Assembly (NCBI RefSeq): GCF_011300215.1
Contig: NZ_CP049866.1
Location: 372,001-436,000, forward strand
Reading direction: 5' to 3'
DNA length: 64,000 nucleotides
DNA from: Nocardioides piscis
GTDB taxonomy: Bacteria; Actinomycetota; Actinomycetes; Propionibacteriales; Nocardioidaceae
In this document: piece after piece, positions 25,746 to 35,033 of the stretch
How positions within the stretch are numbered: position 1 is the first letter of the stretch
Layout of the letters: the number at the start of each line of letters is the position of its first letter
The notes under the pieces: generated by a model
The model's database searches: none
The model's input: the letters and a program-made list of their open reading frames with translations, nothing else
Told to the model about the DNA's origin: nothing
Program-made: the position numbers and the translations under genes

Positions 25746-27019
25746 GCGCAGATCCCCGGGATGGCCTCCGGTGTCGGGGACTCCTCCTCGGCCGGGGTCT
25801 CTTCCTCGACCGGGGCCGGGGTCTCGGTCTCGGTGGGCGTCGGCGACGGAGAGGCCGGGTCTGACTGCCCAGGATCGGCCGGCGCCGGGTCAGCCGACTC
25901 GCTGGAGGTCTTCGGTGGCTCGGCGGACAGCGAGTCCTTGAGGAACTTCCGCGGCAGCGGCTTGTCCTCGCCGATCAGCCGCCAGAGGTTCTTGACGTCC
26001 TCGGTCCAGAAGACCGCGCCGCTGTGCTCGGAGTCGACCGGGTAGTACTCCGTCGGGACAGTGACGAACTTGATGTTCTCCAGGCCGACGTTCTGCAGCT
26101 GCATGGCGATCTTGGCGATCCTGCCCACCGACGCGAGCTGCTCGTCGGTCTCGAGCGAGCTGGTGGCGGCGTCGAGGAAGCCGACGACCCGGTCGAACCG
26201 TGTCAGGGTGCCGGCCGACTTCACCCTGCGGACCAGTGCCCCGATGAACGTCTGCTGGCGCTTGATCCGGCTGATGTCGTTGCGTTGGATGAGCTCACCG
26301 ACCGAGCGGGCTCGCACGTAGTCGAGGGCCTCGTCACCGGTGAGGATCGACGGGTCGCCGGCAGGGACGAAGATGCCGTGCTCCTTGTCGACGAGGTCCT
26401 CGGGGATGCACACCGGCACGCCGTCGACGGCGTCGACCATCTCGCCGAAGCCGTTGAAGTCGATCGCTGCGAAGTGGTCGACGCGCACGTTTGCCGTCTG
26501 CTCGAACTGCTCGACGGTGCACGCGGGTCCACCCGTGGCGAAGGCCGTGTTCCACCGGACATCGGTGGCGCCCGCGAGCTCGTCGTCCTCGCCGCAGTCG
26601 GGTCGGTCGACGATGGAGTCACGGGGGATGGAGACGGCATAGGCTCGGGTCCGGTCGGCCGAGAGATGCACCAGGATCGTGGTGTCCGAACCGCCTCCGC
26701 CGGACTCCTGGTCGATGCCGTTCCCCTCGCCGGCGCGAGTGTCATCGCCCATCACCAGGATGTTCAGGGGGTCGCCGTTGCCGTTGTAGCGCTTCTCCGG
26801 ACGGTCCTCCCCGAGGATCCCCTCCAGGTCGGTGGAGCCGATGTTGCCGTCGAGGTGGCGAACCAGGTAGACGACCCCCAGGCCCGTGACCATGGCGAGC
26901 ACCAGCGAGCTCAGCAGCATCACCCTGGCGACGGTGTGCTTGCGCTTGACCGGAGCCTTGCGCTTGGGCGCCGGAGCCTCAGCGCCCGGGCTCGACACAC
27001 CTGCCACGTCTTCGTCCAA
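25742..27019 (-). CDS. LytR-CpsA-Psr (LCP) family cell-wall glycopolymer ligase
   Basis: The 425-residue membrane protein has a cytoplasmic basic head, one membrane helix (about residues 33-52), and an extracellular LCP domain. It contains ILVMGDDTR, SDTTILVHLSADRTRAYAVSIPRDSIV with the conserved Arg/Asp set for polyprenyl-pyrophosphate, and RNDISRIKRQQTFIGALV. The C-terminal 80 residues are Pro/Glu/Thr-rich. LCP enzymes transfer glycopolymers (teichoic acid or arabinogalactan type) from lipid carriers to peptidoglycan. The start is a TTG at 27019; internal GTGs are alternatives. Confidence 0.92.
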   Translation of the reverse strand: MDEDVAGVSSPGAEAPAPKRKAPVKRKHTVARVMLLSSLVLAMVTGLGVVYLVRHLDGNIGSTDLEGILGEDRPEKRYNGNGDPLNILVMGDDTRAGEGNGIDQESGGGGSDTTILVHLSADRTRAYAVSIPRDSIVDRPDCGEDDELAGATDVRWNTAFATGGPACTVEQFEQTANVRVDHFAAIDFNGFGEMVDAVDGVPVCIPEDLVDKEHGIFVPAGDPSILTGDEALDYVRARSVGELIQRNDISRIKRQQTFIGALVRRVKSAGTLTRFDRVVGFLDAATSSLETDEQLASVGRIAKIAMQLQNVGLENIKFVTVPTEYYPVDSEHSGAVFWTEDVKNLWRLIGEDKPLPRKFLKDSLSAEPPKTSSESADPAPADPGQSDPASPSPTPTETETPAPVEEETPAEEESPTPEAIPGICA

Positions 27020-27176
27020 CCTTCATCCGGGGAGCACACCCTTGGGGGCGACGCCCGCAACCTATGCGCATCTCCCAAATTGTCACCGTAGCCGCGCCCG
27101 GGACAAATTCCGCGCCTCCGGGTTGATGGGTCAAGATGGTGTCTGCTCCTCGTCCCCGGTCAGTCAAAGGTCCCAC

Positions 27177-28702
27177 ATGTCCAAGCCGCGTCGTCTGGTC
27201 GTGGCAGCGACCCTCGGCATCCTCGCGGTGGGATCGGCGGCCGCCGCCGGCGCCCAGGCGGTCGACTCGTGGAGCCCGTCGACCGGCGAGGCGACATACA
27301 CCGCCACGAGCAGCCCGGTGCGCAGCGATGCGCCCAACGTCGTGGTGTTCCTGACCGACGACATGCGCAAGGACGATCTCGGCTATCTGCCCCATGTCCG
27401 CCGGCTGCTGGTCAAGCAGGGCATGACCTTCACCGAAGCGACGTCGCCGCACCCGTTGTGCTGCCCGGCCCGGGCGGCGCTGCTCACCGGTCAGTACGCG
27501 CAGAACAACGGCGTCCACCACAACTCCGGGCCGTATGGCGGCTGGCAGGCCCTGGACACCGCCTCGACCCTCGCGACGTGGTCAGAGGACGCCGGCTACG
27601 CCACCGCGATCCACGGCAAGCACCTCAACAAGTTCGACTCCGCAGCGGACGCCGACCCGGGCTGGACCGACTTCGACGTCCTGCTCGAGCCGGCCACCGA
27701 CTACGAGGACTTCACGTTCTTCGACGGCGACTCCTTCACCGACGACAACGTCACCTCCCGGCTCGACGAGCGCGCCGTCGCCAACATCGACAGGTGGGCC
27801 GGTCGCCGCCCGTTCCTGCTCCTGGCCAACCACGTCGCGCCGCACATGTGGATGCCGCGCTCCGCCAAGGGCGACGGCGACGGTGACCGCGGCGGCCGCG
27901 TCCCCCGGCCGAGGCGGCCTATGCCAAGGCGTACGCGGGCCTGACGCCCAAGGCCTTCAAGGACCCGGCCTTCAACGAGGCCGACATGCGCGACAAGGAG
28001 TCGATCGTCCGCGGCCGGGCCCGGCTGGCCCCGCGCGCCCTCAAGCGGCTCAACCTCGCCCGCATCCGCTCCTTGCTCTCCGTGGACGAGGCGGTCGCCA
28101 ACGCGGTCACCGCCCTGGAGCGTGCGGGCGAGCTCGACGAGACCTACATCGTCTTCACCTCCGACAACGGCTTGGCCCTCGGCGAGCACCGCTACCTCGG
28201 CAAGGACCGCCTCACCGACGAGGCCCTCGACATCCCGCTGGTCGTGCGCGGCCCGGGGATCCCGGCCGGCACCCGGTCGTCGCGCAGCGTCTCGCTGATC
28301 GACCTGACCCAGACCCTGGTGCAGCTGATGGGCCTCTCCCCCACCCTGGTCACCGACGGCGAGACCTTCGCGCCGACACTGCGCAACCCCGACGCCCCCG
28401 GCTTCAGGGACACGATGCTGATCCAGACCGGTGCGAAGGACCGTCGCGCCGAGTTCCCCGGATGGGCCTACCGCGGGGTGCTGACCCAGCGCTACGCCTA
28501 TGGTCGACGGGTCAACAACCCCCCCGACGACGGGTTCCTCTACGACCACCACAGCGACCCGCACGAGCTCCGGAACGTCCTGACCTCACAGCGCTATCGC
28601 GGCGTACGCCGAGAGCTCGAGCGCCGTCTGAAGGTGCTCTCCGACTGCGCTGGCAGCGAGTGCAACCGCGACTTCGGACCGCTGCCCCGCCCCGGCCGCT
28701 GA
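27177..28702 (+). CDS. Secreted sulfatase (arylsulfatase family), with a one-base frameshift
   Basis: The protein has a signal peptide (residues 1-28, ending AAGAQA) and the alkaline-phosphatase-like sulfatase fold: NVVVFLTDDMRKDDLGYLP (metal ligands Asp61/Asp62) and the formylglycine motif C95-C-P-A-R99. HGKHLNKF and the C-terminal FTSDNGLALGEHRYLGKD follow. The frame breaks in the C run 27902-27906. One added C restores PPAEAAYAKAYAGLTPKAF and a normal length of about 508 residues. The rest is intact, so a sequencing deletion is likely. It would need a formylglycine-generating enzyme. Substrate unknown. Confidence 0.9.
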
Positions 28703-28791
28703 GACTCCTGGACGGATCACCAATCCGCTGACGACCTGGCGACGAACCCCACCCCGGAGGCACCTTGCCCCCTCAGATCCCGGAGGTTCAC

Positions 28792-29472
28792 ATGCAGGCC
28801 AAGACCAAGAGCAACAAGCGGACAGTACTCGTCGGAACCGCGTTCGTCGCAGCCGCAGCCCTCGGCGGCGCGGGCATCCTGAGCGCCGCGAACGCCACCG
28901 ACACCAGCGCGTCCAACGCGGGGGCCTCAGCCGCCAAGGGATCCACCGTCCGGGCGGACCTGAACCCGCTGAACAACTCCGGCGTCATGGGCAAGTCCGT
29001 CGTGGAGTCGAAGGGACGCCGGCTGCACGTCACCGTCAAGGCGCACAACCTCGCCCCCAACCTCCCCCACGCCCAGCACATCCACTTCGGCGCCACGGCC
29101 CGGAACGAGTGCCCCTCGGTCGCCGACGACACCAACGGTGACGTCCGCCTCACCACGGTCGAGGGCGTCCCCGCCTACGGCCCGGTCCGGGCCTCCCTGA
29201 CCACCAACGGCGACACCAGCGCCAAGAGCGTGCTCGCCGTCGACCGCTACCCGACCGCCGAGAACGGCCACGTGCGCTACGAGCGCACCATCAAGACCGG
29301 CAAGAACGTCGCCCGCGCGATCCGCCAGGGCAAGGGCGTCGTCGTGATCCACGGCGTCGACTACAACAACAACGGCACCTACGACTTCGACAGCGCCGGC
29401 AAGAGCGAGCTCGACAAGAGCCTGCCCGCCGAGGCGACCGACCCGGCCGTGTGTGGAGTCCTCCGCAAGTAG
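28792..29472 (+). CDS. Secreted CHRD-like / superoxide-dismutase-like protein
   Basis: The ATG at 28792 follows GGAGG at 28780-28784 and starts a 226-residue protein with a signal peptide ending SAANA. The mature part has HVTVKAHNLAPNLPHAQHIHFGA with several histidines, then ASLTTNGDTSAKSVLAVDRYP and KGVVVIHGVDYNNNGTYD. This pattern is like CHRD domains and the Cu/Zn-SOD-like fold, but the canonical copper set is not obvious. Two cysteines (in ARNECPS and AVCGV) could form a disulfide. It follows the sulfatase by 89 bp and ends in a hairpin. Function unknown. Confidence 0.75.
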   Translation: MQAKTKSNKRTVLVGTAFVAAAALGGAGILSAANATDTSASNAGASAAKGSTVRADLNPLNNSGVMGKSVVESKGRRLHVTVKAHNLAPNLPHAQHIHFGATARNECPSVADDTNGDVRLTTVEGVPAYGPVRASLTTNGDTSAKSVLAVDRYPTAENGHVRYERTIKTGKNVARAIRQGKGVVVIHGVDYNNNGTYDFDSAGKSELDKSLPAEATDPAVCGVLRK

Positions 29473-29492
29473 TCCTCGAGCAAGTCCCTCCA

Positions 29493-29529
29493 CCGGGGCG
29501 GTCACCTGCGAATGCAGGTGGCCGCCCGG
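29493..29529. terminator. Hairpin between the CHRD-like and DUF305 genes
   Basis: Arms 29493-29509 and 29514-29529 pair along about 16 bp with one G-U, with loop GAAT, between two convergent genes. It would stop both transcripts. Confidence 0.7.
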
Positions 29530-29551
29530 GTGCGTTGCCAGACCCGTGGCT

Positions 29552-30184
29552 TCAGGAGTCCAGCAGCCGTTGCATCTCGGCGATCTCCGCGGTCTGTCCC
29601 TCGGCGATGTCGCGGGCCAGCTCGATGGCCGGCGCGTAGCGGCCCTCGTCGGTGTGGGCCTCGGCCATCTCGACGGCACCCTCATGGTGCTCGATCATCA
29701 TCTCCAGCCACATGGCCTGGAAGTCGGCGTCCTCGGCCTGCTGCAGGCCGGTCATGTCCTCGGCCGACATCATGCCCGGCATGTCCGTGTCCATCCCCTC
29801 CATCGAGTCGCCGACGTCGTGACCGCCGTGGCCCGCGTTGGAGTGGTCGCGCATGGTCTCGGGGATCGGCTCGCCCCACTCGGTGAGCCAGTCGGTGAAG
29901 GTCTCGATCTCCGGCCCCTGGGCCGAGCGGACCTGCTCGGCCAGCTCCACGACCTCGGGATCGAGGGGACGGTCCAGGGTCAGGTCGACCATCGACAGGG
30001 CCTGCGCGTGGTGCTGCAGCATGTCGGAGGCGAAGGCCACGTCCGCGTCGTTGTGCTCGGTCGCCGACGGGGCGGCGGCCGTGCTCGTCGGGTCGTCGTC
30101 ACTCCCGCAGCCGACTGCGCCATACGCAACGGCCAGGGTGAGGGCGGCGGCGCCGAGCGCGCGGACATCGAGGAGGTTGCGCAT
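29552..30184 (-). CDS. DUF305 domain lipoprotein
   Basis: This 210-residue lipoprotein has the lipobox AVGCG (Cys about 26) and two DUF305 repeats of the ferritin-like helical type. The first is DVAFASDMLQHHAQALSMVD; the second is DFQAMWLEMMIEHHEGAVEMAEAH. Between them is a His/Met-rich loop (NAGHGGHDVGDSMEGMDTDMPGMM), which suggests metal binding, probably copper. DUF305 proteins are often near copper-handling genes, though none is seen here. It is convergent with the CHRD-like gene and divergent from a small membrane protein gene. Confidence 0.9.
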   Translation of the reverse strand: MRNLLDVRALGAAALTLAVAYGAVGCGSDDDPTSTAAAPSATEHNDADVAFASDMLQHHAQALSMVDLTLDRPLDPEVVELAEQVRSAQGPEIETFTDWLTEWGEPIPETMRDHSNAGHGGHDVGDSMEGMDTDMPGMMSAEDMTGLQQAEDADFQAMWLEMMIEHHEGAVEMAEAHTDEGRYAPAIELARDIAEGQTAEIAEMQRLLDS

Positions 30185-30250
30185 GAGTCAACTATGCGTC
30201 ACCGCCGGAGCTCGGACGTAACCCCCTCCAGGCCCCCGCGTTGTCCTGAC

Positions 30251-30649
30251 ATGGTGCGCGAGCTCGAGTCCTTGACGCTAGGGAAGGCATTGACAGGCGC
30301 CCTTGTGCAGGGCCTCGTCCTGCCGGTCCTGTTCGTGGGTGGGTTCGCCGCCACCACGGCCGTGCTGCCGACCCACGACTCGCGCTCGACCGACTCGGCT
30401 CCGGACGCGGTCGAGATCCGGCAGCAGTCGGGTCACCCACGGAGCGCGAAGGACCTGATCGCCGCCCACGACTGCTGGAGGTCGACCGCTCCCGCCGACG
30501 TCAGGGGGACGCACCCGGGCCACGCGGTGGTCACGTGGCCCGGTCACGACGGGCCGACGTATGGCGACGGGTGGACCGTGCACGTGGCGCTGGAGCACAC
30601 CTTCAACAAGCCGGTCCTCGGGTTCAAGGTCCACGCGTTCTGCCGCTGA
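30251..30649 (+). CDS. Small membrane-anchored protein, unknown function
   Basis: The ATG at 30251 gives 132 residues. Residues 12-35 (GALVQGLVLPVLFVGGFAATTAVL) form one membrane helix. The rest is extracellular, with two cysteines (in AHDCWRS and HAFCR) likely to pair, and a beta-rich end VTWPGHDGPTYGDGWTVHVALEH. No known domain was recognised. No strong Shine-Dalgarno is present. It lies 66 bp from the divergent DUF305 gene and about 100 bp before tRNA-Arg. Confidence 0.6.
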   Translation: MVRELESLTLGKALTGALVQGLVLPVLFVGGFAATTAVLPTHDSRSTDSAPDAVEIRQQSGHPRSAKDLIAAHDCWRSTAPADVRGTHPGHAVVTWPGHDGPTYGDGWTVHVALEHTFNKPVLGFKVHAFCR

Positions 30650-30746
30650 ACGTCAACACGTCGGGGGCGCATTCGCCACCGGCGCCGTCTGCTGACAAAA
30701 TGACGCCCGCCGCGGGGAGCGTCTCGACACGACGCGCCCCTGGCTC

Positions 30747-30819
30747 GCCCCAGTAGCTCAGTGGATAGAGCAGCCGCCTCCTAAGCGAAAGGTCGCAAGT
30801 TCGACTCTTGCCTGGGGCA
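30747..30819 (+). tRNA. tRNA-Arg, anticodon CCT
   Basis: Acceptor GCCCCAG pairs with CTGGGGC, the D arm is GCTC-AGTGGATA-GAGC, the anticodon loop CTCCTAA gives anticodon CCT (reads AGG), and the T arm is GCAAG-TTCGACT-CTTGC. The discriminator A is followed by encoded CCA to 30822. Confidence 0.95.
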
Positions 30820-30845
30820 CCAGCACGTCCTGCACACACCGCATC

Positions 30846-32000
30846 TCAGCGGATCTCGAACGTGAGGCCGCCCTTCTGCACCCGCTCGATCAGGTTCTCG
30901 CCCATCGCCTGGGCGGTCGTGACCTGTCCCGAGGTCGCCGGGTTGTCGTCGAGCACCAGGCACAGCGCCGACTCGGCCAGCATCATCGCGGTCTCGGTGT
31001 AGCCCGGGTCGCCGCCGCTGACGCGGGTGTGGACGGTCTGACCGGCGACCTCGCCGACGAAGTCGACCGTGAACCACGACTTCGCCCGCCGGCTCTCCGA
31101 CGGACCCTGGCCGGCTGGGATCTTGCTGAGCAGGAGCTTGCGCAGCGGGCCGACCTGGGCAGCTGCAGCCAGGGCGGTGACGCCGACGGCACCGCCGGCG
31201 GCATAGCGCAGGGTCTTGGTGCCGGCGTAGTGGGAGTAGCGGAACTTCGGGCCGTACGTCGACAGCGCCGCCCCGCTCCGCGCCACGACGATCGGGTCAA
31301 TCGTGGGCAGCGGGAGCAGCCAGTAGCCCCGCACCGAGTCGCGGTGCGGCTTGCCGGCGACCGACCTCGACGAGCGCCCGTCGGCGGGCTTGCCCTCGGC
31401 GCGCCGCCGGGCGGAGTAGGCCTGCTTCATCTGCCGCGCGCGGGCCATCTGGCCCAGGGCGGAGTGGAGCGTCCCGCCCGAGGCGGTGCCTCCGCTGCGA
31501 ACGACGCCACGCAGCGTGATCGGCTGGTCGTCCGGCAGCTGCATGACGGTCCACAGGGCGCCGAGGTCGTGCGGGATCGAGTCGAAGCCGCAGGCGTGGA
31601 CGAGCCGCGCGCCCGACTCGACCGCCGTCTGGTGGTGCTTCAGATACATCCGGTCCACGAACTCCGACTCGCCCGTCAGGTCGACGTAGTCGGTTCCGCT
31701 CTCCGCGCAGGCGCCGACCAGCGCGTCGCCGTACTGCAGGTAGGGACCGACGGTGCTGATCACGACCCGCGCCCGGCGCGCGACGTCGGACAGCGAGACG
31801 GGGTCGGTCGAGTCGGCCTGCAGCAGCTCGAGGTCGGGCAGGCCGAGCCGTTCCCGCACCGCCTCGAGCTTGGCCAGGTTGCGTCCGGCCAGCGCCCAGC
31901 GCAGGTCGGCCGGGGCGTTCCGGGCCAGGTAGGCGGCCGTGAGCTCACCGGTGAACCCGGTGGCTCCGAACAGGACGATGTCGAGATCGCGATCAGGCAT
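30846..32000 (-). CDS. Saccharopine-dehydrogenase-like / trans-acting enoyl reductase family protein
   Basis: The 384-residue protein opens with a Rossmann motif, DIVLFGATGFTGELTAAYLARN, followed by WALAGRNLAKLEAV, and VVISTVGPYLQYGDALVGACAESGTDYVDLTGE. This is the pattern of the Rv2449c/Rv2953 trans-acting enoyl reductase group within the saccharopine dehydrogenase family. A hydrophobic stretch (AAGGAVGVTALAAAAQVG) in the C-terminal half may contact membrane or a lipid substrate. The start is ATG 32000, immediately before the divergent beta-propeller gene. The substrate here is unknown, though lipid modification is likely. Confidence 0.85.
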   Translation of the reverse strand: MPDRDLDIVLFGATGFTGELTAAYLARNAPADLRWALAGRNLAKLEAVRERLGLPDLELLQADSTDPVSLSDVARRARVVISTVGPYLQYGDALVGACAESGTDYVDLTGESEFVDRMYLKHHQTAVESGARLVHACGFDSIPHDLGALWTVMQLPDDQPITLRGVVRSGGTASGGTLHSALGQMARARQMKQAYSARRRAEGKPADGRSSRSVAGKPHRDSVRGYWLLPLPTIDPIVVARSGAALSTYGPKFRYSHYAGTKTLRYAAGGAVGVTALAAAAQVGPLRKLLLSKIPAGQGPSESRRAKSWFTVDFVGEVAGQTVHTRVSGGDPGYTETAMMLAESALCLVLDDNPATSGQVTTAQAMGENLIERVQKGGLTFEIR

Positions 32001-32052
32001 GCCCCCATCCTCACAGGCGGAACCACACCAGGGCCCGCGTCGTCTCAAGGGA

Positions 32053-33912
32053 GTGAGGATCCGAACCGCGCTTGCGAGCGCCACCGTGGCCGTCGTCGCT
32101 GCTGGCGGCGGGGTGGCCGTCGGGGCCACCCTGGAGGACGACGATCGCCTCGCCGCCCCCGCGTCCCGGTCAGTCGCGACCGACCGCGTCGCCGTGAGCA
32201 ACGCATCGTTGCGGCCGGCGCAGGACTGCGACGCCCTGCTCGGGTCGTATGTCGAGCGCGGGCTCGACCTCGTCACGGCCTACGGCTGGGGCGGCGGCCC
32301 GATCTACACCCTGGACACCACGGGCGGCGCCACGATGGCTGCCGAACGCGCCACCGGGTCTCCAGGACTCCCCAGCACCGTGCGCTCGAACAGCAGCGAG
32401 ACCGGTACCAACGTCCAGGAGATCGGTGTCGACGAGCCCGACGTCGTGAAGGTGGCCGGCGACCTCCTCCTCCGGATCTCGGACGACGCCATGCGGGCCT
32501 ACGACGTGGGTGGCGAAGTCCCGGCGCTGCTCTCGACCCTTGGCCTGGTCGACCTGCACGACGCCGAGGTCCTCCTCAGCGGGGACCGGGCGGTCGTGGT
32601 CGGAAACCTGGGCAGCCGGCACCGGCCCACCGGGGCACGGGTAGTGGTCGTCGACGTCGCCGACCCGGCCGCCCCGCAGGTCGTCGAGCAGGTCGACTTC
32701 TCCGGCACCCTCAGTGCCGCGCGGCTTCACGGCGGCGTCGTCCGGGTCGTCCTCGACAGCGGTCTCCCCGACCTGGACTTCCGCCATCCCCATGGCCGGC
32801 TCACCGAGAACGGCGCCCTCAGCTTCAACCAGCAGCTCGTCCGCGGCACGACGCTCGCCGACTGGCTGCCGACCTCGGGCGGGGAGCTCGCCGTCGACTG
32901 TGCCGCGGTCGCCCTGCCACAGGTGGAGACCACACTGGGCACGACCACCGTGCTGACCCTCGAGCCCGCGCTCCTCGACCGGTCCGCCAGCGCTGTCGCG
33001 ACCAGCGCCGCGACGACCTATTTCTCCACCGACCGCCTCTATCTCACGACCAGCGCCTCCTCCTTCGGCTGGTGGGGCAGCCCGACGATCGACTGCATCG
33101 ACGTCTGCGGCCCCGGCACCGACGACGGCAGCACCGAGCTGTTCGCCTTCGCCCTCGACGGGACCGAGACGACCTTCGTCGCAGCCGGCAGTGTCGACGG
33201 CATCGTCCGGGACCGGTGGTCGATGGACTTCGCCGACGGAGCACTGCGCCTGGCCCTCGGTCCCACGAGGAGGACCGGCAACTTCAGCTCGGTCGTGACG
33301 ATGCGCGAGAGCGACGCGACCCTGACGGAGGTCGGCCGCGTCGACAAGCTCGGCGTCAACGAGGAGATCAAGTCGGTGCGCTGGTTCGACGACCTCGCGT
33401 TGGTCGTCACATTCCGCCAGGTCGACCCGCTCTATGCGGTCGACCTCTCCGACCCGGCGGCACCGGAGCTGCTGGGCGAGCTCAAGATCCCCGGCTTCAG
33501 CGAATACCTCCACCCCCTGGGCGAGCGACGACTCATCGGCGTCGGTCAGAGCACGACCGGGCGCGGCGGGGTCGTGGGCGCCCAGGCGGCGCTGTTCGAC
33601 GTCACCGACCTGACGAGCCCCCAGCAGCTCGACGTCGTGAAGTTCGCGAAGGGCACCACCGCCGACGCCGGCCTCGACCCCCGCCAGTTCACCTGGCTCC
33701 CCGATCGCCGCACTGCCCTGACCGTCGTCTCGAAGGGCTGGGTCGGCCGCACCGGCTGGGTCTCGGTGCTGTCCCTGGCCGGCGGGAAGATGTCCAACCG
33801 CATGGTCGAGGTCGAGTATGGCGACGAGGTGGCCCAGGTCCGGCTGGTGCCGCTGGCCGACGGGCGGGTCGTGCTGGTGACCGGTGACGCGGTGTCCTTC
33901 TTCGACGTCTGA
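32053..33912 (+). CDS. Secreted beta-propeller domain protein (PF09826-like)
   Basis: The 619-residue protein starts at a GTG at 32053, has a signal peptide (about residues 1-26) and continues as a beta propeller. The family pattern is seen in QEIGVDEPDVVKVAGDLLLRISD near residue 120, TTYFSTDRLYLTTSA, and SVRWFDDLALVVTFRQVDPLYAVDLSDP followed by KIPGFSEYLHPLGERRLIGVG. One Cys pair (IDCIDVCGPG) may be disulfide-linked. Members are extracellular and poorly characterised. It faces the divergent reductase gene across 52 bp. Confidence 0.85.
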   Translation: MRIRTALASATVAVVAAGGGVAVGATLEDDDRLAAPASRSVATDRVAVSNASLRPAQDCDALLGSYVERGLDLVTAYGWGGGPIYTLDTTGGATMAAERATGSPGLPSTVRSNSSETGTNVQEIGVDEPDVVKVAGDLLLRISDDAMRAYDVGGEVPALLSTLGLVDLHDAEVLLSGDRAVVVGNLGSRHRPTGARVVVVDVADPAAPQVVEQVDFSGTLSAARLHGGVVRVVLDSGLPDLDFRHPHGRLTENGALSFNQQLVRGTTLADWLPTSGGELAVDCAAVALPQVETTLGTTTVLTLEPALLDRSASAVATSAATTYFSTDRLYLTTSASSFGWWGSPTIDCIDVCGPGTDDGSTELFAFALDGTETTFVAAGSVDGIVRDRWSMDFADGALRLALGPTRRTGNFSSVVTMRESDATLTEVGRVDKLGVNEEIKSVRWFDDLALVVTFRQVDPLYAVDLSDPAAPELLGELKIPGFSEYLHPLGERRLIGVGQSTTGRGGVVGAQAALFDVTDLTSPQQLDVVKFAKGTTADAGLDPRQFTWLPDRRTALTVVSKGWVGRTGWVSVLSLAGGKMSNRMVEVEYGDEVAQVRLVPLADGRVVLVTGDAVSFFDV

Positions 33913-33920
33913 TCCCGGCG

Positions 33921-33926
33921 TAATCT
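33921..33926 (+). promoter_or_regulatory. -10 box TAATCT of a leaderless promoter for DUF2277-sirtuin
   Basis: TAATCT is followed by 7 nt and the ATG at 33934, with no Shine-Dalgarno. It would drive both the DUF2277 gene and the overlapping sirtuin gene. Confidence 0.6.
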
Positions 33927-33933
33927 CGTCGGC

Positions 33934-34203
33934 ATGTGCCGCAACATCCGCCCGCTCAACAACTTCGAGCCGCCGGCGACCGGCGACGAGGTCACGGCCG
34001 CCGCCCTGCAATACGTCCGCAAGGTCGCCGGCACCACCAAGCCGTCCCAGGCCAACGAAGAGGTCTTCTACGCCGCCGTGCGCGAGATCGCCCACGTCAC
34101 CGAACACCTCCTCGCGGACCTCGTGACCACCGCGCCACCCAAGAACCGCGAGGTGGAGGCGACCAAGGCCAAGGCCAGGGCCCAGCTGCGCTACGGCACG
34201 TGA
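33934..34203 (+). CDS. DUF2277 family protein
   Basis: The 89-residue protein begins MCRNIRPLNNFEPPAT, the hallmark of DUF2277, with Cys2 immediately after the start. The rest is helical (ALQYVRKVAGTTKPSQANEE, AVREIAHVTEHLLADL) and ends in a basic tail. No function is known. Its TGA overlaps the GTG of the sirtuin gene (GTGA at 34200-34203), so the two are translationally coupled. Confidence 0.9.
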   Translation: MCRNIRPLNNFEPPATGDEVTAAALQYVRKVAGTTKPSQANEEVFYAAVREIAHVTEHLLADLVTTAPPKNREVEATKAKARAQLRYGT

Positions 34204-35033
34204 GCCTCACCGTCGAGGCGCCCGGCGCCGAGGTCGTGGCCTTCCTCGCCGACCGCGAGCTGGTCGCGCTGACCGGCGCGGGCCTGTCCACCGACTCCGG
34301 CATCCCCGACTACCGCGGCCCGGGCGCCCCCGTGCGCGCACCGATGACGTTCCAGGAGTTCGTCTCCGGGGCGCAGGCGCAGCAGCGCTACTGGGCGCGG
34401 AGCCACCTCGGCTGGGCACGGATGGGGGCGGCCGCTCCCAACGCCGGTCACCACGCGCTGGCTCGCATCGACCCCTCGCTGCTGATCACCCAGAACGTCG
34501 ACGGCCTCCACGAGGCCGCCGGGTCGCCGCGCCTCGTCGCGCTGCACGGCCGGGTCGCCGACGTCGTGTGTCTGGCCTGTCGCCGTACGGCGTCGCGGGT
34601 GGCCCTGCAACGCCGTCTCGACGGGCTCAACGCCGACTGGATGGCCCGGCACGGGCACTCGGCGATGCGACCTGACGGCGACGTCGACCTCGACGCGACC
34701 CACGACTTCGTGGTCGCCGGGTGCGAGGACTGCGGCGGGTCGCTCAAGCCCGACGTCGTCTTCTTCGGGGAGAACGTCCCGGCCGAGCGCGTGCAGCAGT
34801 GCTACGACGCGGTCGACGCCCTCGGTGAGGACGGAGCACTGCTGGTGGCGGGCTCCTCACTGACGGTGATGAGCGGCCTGCGCTTCGTCAAGCGGGCGGC
34901 CAGGTCGGGCACCCCGGTCGTGATCGTCAACCGCGGCGCGACTCGCGGTGACGAGCTGGCCACCCACAAGCTCGAGACGGGGACCAGCGAGTTCCTCGAC
35001 GAGCTGGCTCAGAGCCGCCGCACGAAGATGTGA
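34200..35033 (+). CDS. NAD-dependent protein deacylase of the Sir2 family
   Basis: The 277-residue sirtuin has the NAD-binding motif LTGAGLSTDSGIPDYRG (residues about 22-40), QNVDGLHEAAG, the catalytic His in VALHG, and two zinc CxxC pairs (VCLACRR and GCEDCGGS). The Zn domain insert is somewhat long. It removes acyl groups from lysines using NAD+. Residues that mark the SIRT5-like desuccinylases (Tyr-Arg) are not clearly placed, so acyl specificity is open. It starts at the GTG overlapping the DUF2277 stop, and its last 25 bp overlap the convergent IdeR-family gene. Confidence 0.93.
   Translation: MSLTVEAPGAEVVAFLADRELVALTGAGLSTDSGIPDYRGPGAPVRAPMTFQEFVSGAQAQQRYWARSHLGWARMGAAAPNAGHHALARIDPSLLITQNVDGLHEAAGSPRLVALHGRVADVVCLACRRTASRVALQRRLDGLNADWMARHGHSAMRPDGDVDLDATHDFVVAGCEDCGGSLKPDVVFFGENVPAERVQQCYDAVDALGEDGALLVAGSSLTVMSGLRFVKRAARSGTPVVIVNRGATRGDELATHKLETGTSEFLDELAQSRRTKM

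Noticed and set aside
27020..27176. Possible gene between LCP and sulfatase
   Set aside because: Only promoter-length sequence with short frames lacking start signals.
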